Source of the DNA: Scatomorpha sp964535405
GTDB taxonomy: Bacteria; Bacillota; Clostridia; Oscillospirales; Oscillospiraceae
Assembly (NCBI GenBank): GCA_964535405.1
Contig: CAZHUG010000023.1
Location: 1-31,924, forward strand
DNA: 31,924 bases
Direction: 5' to 3'
The notes under the pieces are model-generated. The model was not told the origin of the DNA, ran no database searches, and worked only from the letters and a program-made list of their open reading frames with translations. Below, piece after piece: positions 14,973 to 22,606 of this stretch; position 1 is the first letter of the stretch, and every line of letters starts with the position of its first letter. Made by a program: the position numbers and the translations under genes.

Positions 14973-16124
14973 ATGAATTTTATGGGCTATAAGAGATCAT
15001 ACGGAAAGGTCGGTGTCCGTAACCACGTAGTTGTGATGCCGGGAGTTCTCTGCTCCGATGTCGCTGCCAGACGGATTGTGGAGTCTGTGAAGGGTTCTGT
15101 TTACCTGTTCAATCCGCAGGGCTGTCCAGATAACACAGAAAACGTGCTGGAGGTATATTCTGGCCTGCTTGCCAATCCCAATGTGTATGCTGCGCTGATT
15201 GTTGGCAACGGTTGCGAGTCTGTTACTGAGGAACTTTACCGCAATGCGATCAACAAAAAGGTACAGGATAAGCAAATCGAGTATATTTCCATTCAGGGGG
15301 AAGGCGGTTTGGCAAAGGCGATCGCTAGAGGCGGTGAAATTGTCCGTAGTATGATGGCCGATGCGTCTGCCTGCCAGAGAGGGGAGTGTGACATCGGTGA
15401 ATTGATGCTCGGTTTGGAGTGCGGCGGCTCAGACCCCACCTCTGGCATTTCTGCCAATGCAGCACTCGGGCTGGTAACGGATCGACTTGTGGGGCTGGGC
15501 GGAAGCGCAGTCATCTCAGAAACCTCTGAGGCAATTGGCGCTGAACATATTATGCGTGACCGTGGAAATACGCCTGAAATCGGCGATGCAATCTATGAAG
15601 CTATTTGCCACAGAGCAAAGGTGTTTGAAGATGCTGGGAAAGATATTCGAGCCTCAAATCCCAGTGCTGGAAACATCCGCAGCGGTCTTACAACCCTGGA
15701 AGAGAAGTCTTTGGGATGCATCAATAAGAGCGGCTCTACGCCGTTCATGGGCTGCTATAAATACGGCGAATTGGTTACCACCAAGGGTCTGAACTTTATG
15801 GAGACTGCAGCATATGACCCCATCTCAACAGCAGCGGAAATTGCAGGAGGCTGTCAAATTGTTTTCTTTACATCCGGTATGGGAAATCCGATGGGTAACG
15901 CACTGGCACCGGTCGTCAAAATTACCGGAAACCATGACACGGCGAAAATGACAGATATCATTGATTATGATACAAGCGCCAGTCTGCGTGGTGAAAAGTC
16001 CCTTCAAGAAGTTGCAGACGAGATGTTCAACTTGCTCGTTGCTGTGGCCGGTGGTCGCCCGACTTTAGCGGAACTCAACGGTGCAGACACTATGTTGTTA
16101 GATCAATATATGATGGGTTGTTAA
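14973..16124 (+). CDS. UxaA/SuyB-type lyase large (catalytic) subunit
   Basis: This 383-aa protein carries the catalytic domain of the UxaA family: an opening FMGYKRSYGKVGVRNHVVVM, the central block LMLGLECGGSDPTSGISANA, ALGLVTDRLVGLGGSAVISE, and GCIKNSG-like residues near GCINKSGSTPFMGC. The conserved Cys, His and Glu positions of these iron-dependent lyases appear kept. The family removes water from sugar acids (altronate, galactarate) or sulfite from sulfolactate. Lengths of 96 and 383 aa for the pair fit SuyAB well, but sequence alone does not tell dehydratase from sulfo-lyase. The operon continues with a transporter and a hydrolase. GAAGGA precedes the ATG. Confidence 0.8.
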   Translation: MNFMGYKRSYGKVGVRNHVVVMPGVLCSDVAARRIVESVKGSVYLFNPQGCPDNTENVLEVYSGLLANPNVYAALIVGNGCESVTEELYRNAINKKVQDKQIEYISIQGEGGLAKAIARGGEIVRSMMADASACQRGECDIGELMLGLECGGSDPTSGISANAALGLVTDRLVGLGGSAVISETSEAIGAEHIMRDRGNTPEIGDAIYEAICHRAKVFEDAGKDIRASNPSAGNIRSGLTTLEEKSLGCINKSGSTPFMGCYKYGELVTTKGLNFMETAAYDPISTAAEIAGGCQIVFFTSGMGNPMGNALAPVVKITGNHDTAKMTDIIDYDTSASLRGEKSLQEVADEMFNLLVAVAGGRPTLAELNGADTMLLDQYMMGC

Positions 16125-16180
16125 AGCAGTCACACCGTGTTATCAAAGAAAATTTAAAAAGAATGTTGTGAGAAAAAGAA

Positions 16181-17647
16181 ATGAATATTAAATATACCCC
16201 TAAAACACTTATTTTCCTATGCATCGGACTTTTATTTATGTTTGGCTTCGGGACTGTTTGTCCCACATGGTCTACAGTTACACCGGACGGAATCAACGTT
16301 CTTGGTGTGTTCTTTGGATGGATATTCCTGACCGTTGCTGGCTTTGGACTGATGGTTCCCTCGCTTCTGTCTTTGTTCGCTCTTGCACTAACAGGCTTTT
16401 ATACATCCGCTGAAATTTTGAGCGGATTTGCAAATCCAATAGCCTTGCTGTGTATGTTTGGCATGGCTTTGGTATACGCATTTAGTGAGAGCAAGGGCGG
16501 TGAGGTTCTGGTCCGGTATTTGATTAGCCGCAAATTCCTTAACGGTCATCCGGTTCGCTTCCTGCTAATGTTTTTCTTGGCCCTTGCAGTTTTGGGCGTG
16601 TTCATGGACATGGGCGCATTTTTCCTTGGCTTGGCTTTCGTGGATTCGATTGCTGCTGTTCTGGGATATGAAGAAGATTCAAACTGGAAAAGATTCATGC
16701 TTACGGTTTCACTAGTTGTCTCGCTGGCCGGCTCTGCCGTACTCCCCAGTAAAGCGGCTCCCTTGTTGACCCTTGGCGCTGTAAGCGGTACTTTTGCAGA
16801 GGCGGGAATTACTGCCAATTCCGTTGCTTTTATTGCAGTGACACTGGTAGCGGTTCTTCTTTTTGCCGTTACATTGGCGCTGTTGGCTAAACCCTTGTTC
16901 AAAATCGACCTTGAGAAAATGAAATCACTCGATGTTACTGATTTAGTAAAGGGCGAAAACTCTATTCATTTGAACAAAAAACAGATCATCGCAGGCATTT
17001 TGATGGTAGTCGGTTTTTCCTTCCCCTTGCTCTTGATGCCGTTTGTTCCGAATTCCCCAGTTACACTGTGGCTTAATCGCTTTGGACAAGTCCTCTTTAT
17101 GGCTATGCTGCTGGCCCTGCTTCACCTTATCCATATCAATGGGGAACCCGTCTGTGACTCTGTTGCTGCGTTTGGTAAGGGCGTTGTTTGGGATGTATAC
17201 GTAGGCATTGTTGCAGTGGTTGCGGTTTCTGGTGCACTGGCAAGCGCAAACAGCGGCATCAATACATGGCTCAGTTCTATAATTGGTGGTCTGTTTCAAG
17301 GCATGAGCTTTCCCGTGATGATCCTCGTGGTGACCGTACTTTGCGGCGCAGTAACTCAAATTTTCTCCAATACGGCGACCATGGTAATTGTTTCTTCCAT
17401 TATTGCACAGTTCTTGATTCCTCTAGCAAATCAGGGGGTTGAAGTCACAGTGTTCCCAGCCTTGATTGCCCAGGTGACTATGCTTGGTGCCCTGACCCCG
17501 GCAGCTTCTGGCTATGCTGCCATGATGTTGGCTCTGCCACCGCATCAGGCCAATCGCGGCTGGATCTTGAAATGGGGCCCACTTGTGATTTTGGTGTATA
17601 TCCTGTGTGCCGTTCCTGCGGGGATCCTAGTAGGATACGCATTTTAA
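16181..17647 (+). CDS. SLC13/DASS family anion transporter
   Basis: This 488-aa membrane protein has about 12 hydrophobic segments and an arrangement typical of the divalent anion:sodium symporter superfamily. One half carries LPSKAAPLLTLGAVSG and the second has the SNT motif in QIFSNTATMVIVSSIIAQFL, which forms the sodium and substrate site in the family. The known substrates are di- and tricarboxylates, sulfate and related anions. It follows the lyase genes by 56 bp and is presumably the importer of the acid they process. The start ATG has only a weak GA-rich ribosome binding site. Confidence 0.85.
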   Translation: MNIKYTPKTLIFLCIGLLFMFGFGTVCPTWSTVTPDGINVLGVFFGWIFLTVAGFGLMVPSLLSLFALALTGFYTSAEILSGFANPIALLCMFGMALVYAFSESKGGEVLVRYLISRKFLNGHPVRFLLMFFLALAVLGVFMDMGAFFLGLAFVDSIAAVLGYEEDSNWKRFMLTVSLVVSLAGSAVLPSKAAPLLTLGAVSGTFAEAGITANSVAFIAVTLVAVLLFAVTLALLAKPLFKIDLEKMKSLDVTDLVKGENSIHLNKKQIIAGILMVVGFSFPLLLMPFVPNSPVTLWLNRFGQVLFMAMLLALLHLIHINGEPVCDSVAAFGKGVVWDVYVGIVAVVAVSGALASANSGINTWLSSIIGGLFQGMSFPVMILVVTVLCGAVTQIFSNTATMVIVSSIIAQFLIPLANQGVEVTVFPALIAQVTMLGALTPAASGYAAMMLALPPHQANRGWILKWGPLVILVYILCAVPAGILVGYAF

Positions 17648-17749
17648 AGTCTTACACATTATTAGTATAGTCGTAAAATGCAATCATACATATGACCGTG
17701 AATCAATCAAACATATGATACGTTAAAGTTTTTAAAGGAGGATGCTATT

Positions 17750-18652
17750 ATGGATGAGAATACCAAGAAATTGCTGAGCCAAATCAAGCCGCTGACTGAT
17801 TTCCCGAAAACCCCCTACCAGCCGAATATAGAGGTCGACTCTATCCGCTTCCGCTGGATCAATGCGCAGTGCTATCAGTTTGAATTGCCTGATGGAAAGG
17901 TGCTGATGACCGATCCTTTTTTCCCCCAGCATCCCAAGGCATGGGTGGATAAGGATGCCCCGATGCTTGGCCTGAATGACCTGGGAAGAGTCGACTATGT
18001 TGCAATCGGACACTCCCATTATGACCATACGGACAATCTGCCGGAAATTTTCAAAGAAAACTCTCCCATTGTGATTTGCGACCGTATCTATGCCCGTGAG
18101 CTGTCTAGCGCGTACGCATTTCCTGAGTTTAATATCTGCCCTGTTCTGCCGGGACAGACCTATCAGTTTGACAGCTTCAAGCTGGAGACTGTTCAGGCCA
18201 AACATAATGATTTGGGCAGTCCCTGCGACTTGGAAGGGAAGTTCTTTGGTCGTCCGGAGAACCCAAGCTTTGGTCCCCTCAATTCTTATGGCTCCCTCTT
18301 TAATCTCAGCTATCTGTTTACGCTGAAAAACAACAATTTCAGACTCGGGTTTTCTGTTGGGATCGATGTCTCTACGATGGTCGATGCGTGGAAGAACAGC
18401 GGCATGAATCTTCTCGTTCGGCAGCGGCTGCTGTACATTCATCCCGAAGAGTACGCAAAGGAATGCGAGGAGATTGGCGGACAGTTGATTCTACCCATGC
18501 ACCACGATGCATGTTTTGAATATAACGCCGATATGAACGCCTTTACGCAGCGGGTCAATGATCTGTTGGATGAAGATGGTCGCCGTATGCGTATGTTTAA
18601 TCCTCAGCGACTAAAGTGGTATACGCTCAAGTCTGGCATTTCGCTCGACTGA
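17750..18652 (+). CDS. Metallo-beta-lactamase-fold hydrolase, UlaG-like
   Basis: This 300-aa MBL-fold protein has the metal motif GHSHYDHTD (His88, His90, Asp92, His93). Further ligands are likely in VQAKHND, SVGIDVS and LPMHHDAC. Length and the N-terminal insert resemble L-ascorbate-6-phosphate lactonase UlaG and its relatives, which hydrolyse sugar-acid lactones, although others in the group have unknown substrates. It has a very strong ribosome binding site (AAAGGAGG) and lies 102 bp after the transporter. A terminator follows at 18732. A lactone-opening or phosphoester step at the start of the acid pathway is a reasonable guess but unproven. Confidence 0.8.
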   Translation: MDENTKKLLSQIKPLTDFPKTPYQPNIEVDSIRFRWINAQCYQFELPDGKVLMTDPFFPQHPKAWVDKDAPMLGLNDLGRVDYVAIGHSHYDHTDNLPEIFKENSPIVICDRIYARELSSAYAFPEFNICPVLPGQTYQFDSFKLETVQAKHNDLGSPCDLEGKFFGRPENPSFGPLNSYGSLFNLSYLFTLKNNNFRLGFSVGIDVSTMVDAWKNSGMNLLVRQRLLYIHPEEYAKECEEIGGQLILPMHHDACFEYNADMNAFTQRVNDLLDEDGRRMRMFNPQRLKWYTLKSGISLD

Positions 18653-18731
18653 TTCAACTCTACCCGAGAAAATGGGCTGCTCCAGCATGATATCCAGCCG
18701 ATAGAAACGCATAATTGCAAATATATTTCTA

Positions 18732-18772
18732 AAGAAGCTATGCAGCCACTACTTGTGATTGCATAGCTTCTT
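18732..18772 (+). terminator. Terminator of the lyase-transporter-MBL operon
   Basis: Perfect 13-bp arms (AAGAAGCTATGCA and its complement) with a 15-nt loop are followed by GAATTTATTTT. It lies 80 bp past the MBL stop. Confidence 0.7.
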
Positions 18773-18927
18773 GAATTTATTTTGCTTTTGAAAAAGGCAA
18801 AAAGCTTCCTTCACCTTCGATATGGCGCTGACACGTTACTTGGTCTTTGATACCCCTGTACAGCCGATTGCTCATTGACCAGTCGAGTATTTTTGTCGTT
18901 TTGCTCCCTAGTTAAGAGAGGGGGGGG

Positions 18928-19244
18928 ATGGATGTGATCCACCGCAATGACTATGGCGGGCGGTGCCAGTTCGATGCTTATTGCAAGCTGCTACTGTACC
19001 ATGAGGCAATCGACTATCTCCGGGAAATGCAAAGACGCCGTGGCAAGGAATTGTCATTCAGCGCTCGACGCCGCCCGAGATGGACAAGCTTTGTACCAGG
19101 GCGCCCTATGATCCTGACGGCCAGCCCTGTGTCCGGGTGGACGAGTATATGAAGCGCCGACAAAATGGGCAGGGTCAAAGATGTTTCCGCGTTAAACGCC
19201 CTCAAAGCATTGCACGGCGCACTTATCAGCATGCGCCGGGGTGA
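18928..19244 (+). pseudogene. ICE-type sigma-70-like factor, decayed
   Basis: The first frame encodes MDVIHRNDYGGRCQFDAYCK, then LLLYHEAIDYLREMQRRRGKE, the recognisable N-terminal part of the small sigma factors carried by clostridial conjugative elements. Around 19065 the coding passes to another frame (TPPEMDKLCT), which then diverges from the expected region-4 HTH and stops at 19244. The DNA-binding half is absent. An uninterrupted run of eight Gs directly precedes the ATG. Homology beyond the first 60 residues is not supported. Confidence 0.6.
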
Positions 19245-19316
19245 GACTCCCGTGGAGATTTGCCAGCAACCGTCCGTATTGCCTCTTTTTTTCAACTTTA
19301 CGAAAGGGGAATTTAT

Positions 19317-19427
19317 ATGCAAGATAGTTTTGCAAAATCGGAATGCCCAAGACAAGAGTTGCCGCCCAAAAATGAAAAAACGACCTATTGCTTTGGCAAC
19401 AGGTCATTTGTTGTGGAGCCGTATTAA
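19317..19427 (+). CDS. Short TnpW-like element protein, probably truncated
   Basis: This 36-codon frame has a good ribosome binding site (AAAGGGG, 7 nt before the ATG). It ends in EKTTYCFGNRSFVVEPY, similar to the K-T-T-Y-x-I/L-G-N-x-x-Y/F-x-V-E pattern of TnpW-type small proteins of Tn4451/ICE elements. Family members are usually 55-75 aa, and a one-base change after VEPY would let the reading continue with KE-rich sequence. It is likely a remnant. The function is unknown, but the family is found next to recombinase genes, as here. Confidence 0.45.
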   Translation: MQDSFAKSECPRQELPPKNEKTTYCFGNRSFVVEPY

Positions 19428-19467
19428 GGAAAGAAGGTTCAGACGTCCAGAAAGTGGACCAAATTAG

Positions 19468-20480
19468 TATAGCCTTTTTCCTTCGCTATTTTTACTTGGC
19501 CGCAACTATATTGAGTTCGGCAGACTGACCGAAGAATTTTTCCCACAGCATGATATTCGCCTGGCAGCGGTTTCTGACAACATCGACACCACTGAGGGTG
19601 AGAACGAACTTGCCCCGATCCGCAATATGTTCAACGAGCAATACGCCCGCGATATTTCCAAAAAACGCCGCTTGTCAAACCGGGTGCGGGGCAATGCCGG
19701 TGAACCGCTTTCACCGCCGCCCTACGGCCACACGAAAGACCCGGACAACCCCAAACGCTGGGTAGTGGACGAGGAAGCCGCCGCCGTGGTGCGACGTGTA
19801 TACAGTATGACGCTGGACGGCTACGGCACGGAGCAAATCGCCGCCGCCTTGTCTGCCGACAAAATCCTGACCCCAATGTTTTACTGGCGCAGCAAGGGCA
19901 TAAAACGTCCCGGAAAAGTGACCGACCGGGAACCGCACAAATGGAATAGTTCGAGTGTCGTCAAAATGCTGTCTTTGCAGGAGTATTGCGGCGACGTTAT
20001 CAACTTCAAGACCTATTCCAAATCATTCAAGCACAAGGAGCGGCTACCCAACAGTGAGGAAAACTGGGCAGTTTTCACCGACGTACACGACCCGATTATC
20101 GCCCGTGGAATATGGGAACAGGTACAGCAGAAGCGGAACAGGCCGAGCTTGCAGAACGGGTAAAAGCCCTGCAAAAAGAGCTTGACAGGGAAACCGATAA
20201 ATCCGTCACAATGGATATGTTTATCGCCCGTGTTCGCAGGTACACCCGTGCAAAGAAATTGACGCAGCGAATGTTAAATGAGCTTGTGGACTACATAGAA
20301 GTCCACCACGCCGAGAAGATAGACGGCTTACACGTTCAAAAGCTCAAAATACATTACAACTGCGTCGGCTCGATTGAAGTACCTAATATATTGCCACTTC
20401 CACAGCCGGAAGTTTTGATACAAACGAGAAAAGGAGTAGCCATAAGCTACTCCAATTCTCTACAAGTCGTGAACTTGTAG
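19468..20480 (+). pseudogene. Large serine recombinase remnant, 5' truncated with internal deletion
   Basis: From 19492 the frame reads the end of the catalytic resolvase domain (LLGRNYIEFGRLTEEFFPQH), then IRNMFNEQYARDISKKRR and the recombinase domain (RWVVDEEAAAVVRRVYSMTL, KWNSSSVVKMLSLQEYCGDV). It breaks at 20161-20163. Another frame entered near 20112 gives the C-terminal part (AERVKALQKELDRETDKSV, RMLNELVDYIEVHHAEKIDG). The zinc ribbon and much of the coiled coil are missing, and the first 60-70 residues with the catalytic serine are gone. It cannot be active. It reads toward the second 71-bp repeat, which begins 63 bp after its end. Confidence 0.8.
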
Positions 20481-20553
20481 TTATGAGTGTCCCAGACTTG
20501 AGAATGTCGTTACCATTCTCAAATCCTATAAGAACACTCGCACTGGTGCGAGT
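20426..20553. repeat. Array of four hairpins before the second 71-bp repeat
   Basis: HP1 (20426-20460) has GAGAA/TTCTC and GGAGTAGC/GCTACTCC around CATAA. HP2 (20460-20480) is CTACAAGT-CGTGA-ACTTGTAG. HP3 (20498-20522) is TTGAGAATG-TCGTTAC-CATTCTCAA, enclosed by GAGTGT (20485-20490) and ACACTC (20534-20539). HP4 (20536-20553) is ACTCGCAC-TG-GTGCGAGT and overlaps the repeat start. All inner stems are perfect. Confidence 0.75.
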
Positions 20554-20613
20554 AATCATAATGGGCATGGAGAAACACTGATAAATCAAAGCTTGCAGCC
20601 GATAAGCAATGTT
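20543..20613 (+). repeat. 71-bp direct repeat, copy 2
   Basis: 64 of 71 positions match 9527-9597 in the same orientation. It contains the tiny frame ATG GGC ATG GAG AAA CAC TGA, which copy 1 has lost. It ends 41 bp from the last gene of the CoA operon and so marks the right edge of the 11-kb island. Confidence 0.85.
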
Positions 20614-20654
20614 AAACTGTGTGAAAACTTAAATATTCCACTATGAAATGAAAA

Positions 20655-20888
20655 TTACTTTTCTGCCATTTGATCCTCATTCTGAATATTTATTGACAGC
20701 CATCTTGTTAATACGTAGTTCCAATCCCTAAGTTTCACGTTAAGGAGATCGTGTATTTCTTGTAGTTTTTCAGCGGCTGCAGCTTCGTCGAGGCAAAAAG
20801 CGGGAAATAATAAATCCAGCGTTTGCAAGGACTTGAGCATGAAAGAATCTCGCTCTTGATTTTTTATCGAAAAGCGAGACGCATTCAC
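20655..20888 (-). CDS. Small hypothetical protein coupled to the acyl-CoA ligase
   Basis: This 77-aa protein begins with GTG overlapping the ligase stop (GTGA, 20888-20885), a common sign of translational coupling. The sequence is mostly helical, with FMLKSLQTLDLLFPAFCLDE followed by AAAAEKLQEIHDLL and an acidic tail. There is no signal peptide or membrane segment, and I do not recognise a family. It is the last gene of the CoA operon. It could be a small accessory subunit or an unrelated frame. The overlap and reasonable composition support it moderately. Confidence 0.5.
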   Translation of the reverse strand: MNASRFSIKNQERDSFMLKSLQTLDLLFPAFCLDEAAAAEKLQEIHDLLNVKLRDWNYVLTRWLSINIQNEDQMAEK

Positions 20889-22423
20889 TCTGCCAGCATA
20901 GCCAGTGCGTGCTTTTTCAGGTTTTGCTTGTCGATTTTGCCATTTGGCAGCTTTGGCAGTGAATTGAAGAATAAGACGCGATCCGGGATTTTGTACTTGA
21001 TTATTTTATCCTTAGCATATTCACGCAGGGAGGCAGTGTCCTCCGTTTTGCCGTTTTCCAGTGACAGGCAAGCAACAGTCTGCTCTCCTAGATCGCTGTG
21101 CGGGACGCCTACAACGCATATTTCTGACACTGAGAAATGTTCGTGATACAGTTTTTCTATCTCAGCCGGAAAGATATTCTGCCCGCCGCGCAGGATGAGA
21201 TCCTTTTTTCGACCACAGATATACAGATATCCGTTTTCATCTAGATATCCAAGATCCCCCGTGTGAATCCATCCCTCGGAATCTATGACCGCTGCAGTTT
21301 CGGCGGTATTATTGTAATATTCGAGCATCATGCCATAGCCGCGGCTTATTATCTCACCCGTCTGTCCGGCAGAAAGCATATAACCATCTCCGTCAATTAT
21401 TTTGACTTCAACACCCGGATAAGGTGAACCGACTGAGTTCATGCGCAAGTTGAGACTGTCAGTGGGCTTTGACACAGAAATGGTGACCATCTCTGTCATC
21501 CCATAGCCGACAATCAGATCGAAGCCGAGCACTTTTCTGGTTTGTCTCATTAGGCCGGGGCCGCTAAGAGCGCCGGCTACCATACCTATTCTGACAGAGC
21601 TCAGGTCTCTGTACTGCTTCTCCTGCTCTGCCATTCCTCGGATAAACATCGTTGGCACACCGTAGACAATGGTCGCCCGCTCCCGCTGTATAGCATCAAG
21701 CGAGGCGGCGGCATTGAATTTTCTGAAGGTGAGAATCGTGCCACCTGCAAAAATGGGCGTGAGCATTCCGACAACTATACCAAACATGTGGCAGAGCGGC
21801 AAAGGCATGGCAAAAATGTCGCGTTCAGCTGCTCCGAGGGTGTCTTTAATATTAATTGCCGAGCGATATGTGCTTATAGCAGGGAGGACGACGCCCTTTG
21901 CCGCTCCCGTGGAGCCGGAGGTGAACACCATAAGATTTGGGTCTTTCCAGAGGTCTCTTTTAATTTCCGGGACTGGCTTTCCTTCTCCGAGCTTCATAAA
22001 TTCCTCAAAATTTCTGAAGCTACACTTTGGCAGGTCAAGCAAAATGACCTCGCAGTTATGCTGATGTTTTTCTAAGAATTTTACCTGTTCTTCTTCTGAG
22101 ACAATGACCGCCTGTGGAGGGGTTAATATGAAGCGATCAGTCATCTCCAGCTCATGGCAATTAGGAGAACAGGGGGTGAAAACGGCGCCGATAAGGTTCA
22201 ATGCTAAAAATGTCATAATAAGCTCGTAACAGTTAGGTAAGAACGTTATGACGAAGTCGCCCTCTTTGATGCCGATTTCACTGAAAGCGGCGGCGGCTAT
22301 CCGCGTTTTTTCCCAGAGCTCTCTATATGATATTTTCCTGTACCCATCAATAATTGCAGTATGTAAGGGTTGCGTCTCCGACCACAGCTCAAGATATTCT
22401 AAAATATTATCCGAAGTATTCAT
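20885..22423 (-). CDS. AMP-forming acyl-CoA ligase (CaiC/BaiB-like)
   Basis: This 512-aa member of the ANL superfamily has the P-loop-like FTSGSTGAAKGV, GYGMTEM, the hinge GWIHTGDLGYLDENGY, the region RKKDLILRGGQNIFPAEIE and the catalytic Lys in LPNGKIDKQNL. It makes an acyl-adenylate and then a CoA thioester. Length and cluster context resemble carnitine/crotonobetaine CoA ligase CaiC and bile-acid CoA ligase BaiB. The start ATG has GGGAG 8 nt upstream. A 183-bp gap with a hairpin separates it from the CoA-transferase gene, so it may have its own promoter. Substrate unknown, presumably the acid brought in by the MFS transporter. Confidence 0.85.
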   Translation of the reverse strand: MNTSDNILEYLELWSETQPLHTAIIDGYRKISYRELWEKTRIAAAAFSEIGIKEGDFVITFLPNCYELIMTFLALNLIGAVFTPCSPNCHELEMTDRFILTPPQAVIVSEEEQVKFLEKHQHNCEVILLDLPKCSFRNFEEFMKLGEGKPVPEIKRDLWKDPNLMVFTSGSTGAAKGVVLPAISTYRSAINIKDTLGAAERDIFAMPLPLCHMFGIVVGMLTPIFAGGTILTFRKFNAAASLDAIQRERATIVYGVPTMFIRGMAEQEKQYRDLSSVRIGMVAGALSGPGLMRQTRKVLGFDLIVGYGMTEMVTISVSKPTDSLNLRMNSVGSPYPGVEVKIIDGDGYMLSAGQTGEIISRGYGMMLEYYNNTAETAAVIDSEGWIHTGDLGYLDENGYLYICGRKKDLILRGGQNIFPAEIEKLYHEHFSVSEICVVGVPHSDLGEQTVACLSLENGKTEDTASLREYAKDKIIKYKIPDRVLFFNSLPKLPNGKIDKQNLKKHALAMLAE

Positions 22424-22555
22424 TTACATTACTCCCACTGATGCATGCGTCACAAAGCAATGCTGCGCTGTTATGGAGCCTAGCTTAACATTGCCCTGTG
22501 TAATTTGGATGGCATTATCTGTCTCTTTAATGTTTTAGGCATTAATCAACTCTGC

Positions 22556-22574
22556 TCTCCGGAAAACCCGGAGA
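22556..22574. other. Intercistronic hairpin
   Basis: TCTCCGG-AAAAC-CCGGAGA, a 7-bp perfect stem, lies 32 bp past the CoA-transferase stop in the largest gap of the operon. No T-run follows on the minus strand, so partial termination or mRNA end protection is more likely than full termination. Confidence 0.5.
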
Positions 22575-22606
22575 ACAAAGATGATTAAATATGCCACTGC
22601 GTCAGT

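Noticed and set aside
18785..18910. Minus-strand 44-codon frame ending EGEGSFLPFSKAK
   Set aside because: No start with a ribosome binding site, no family I can recognise; could be a gene remnant but is too short to support.
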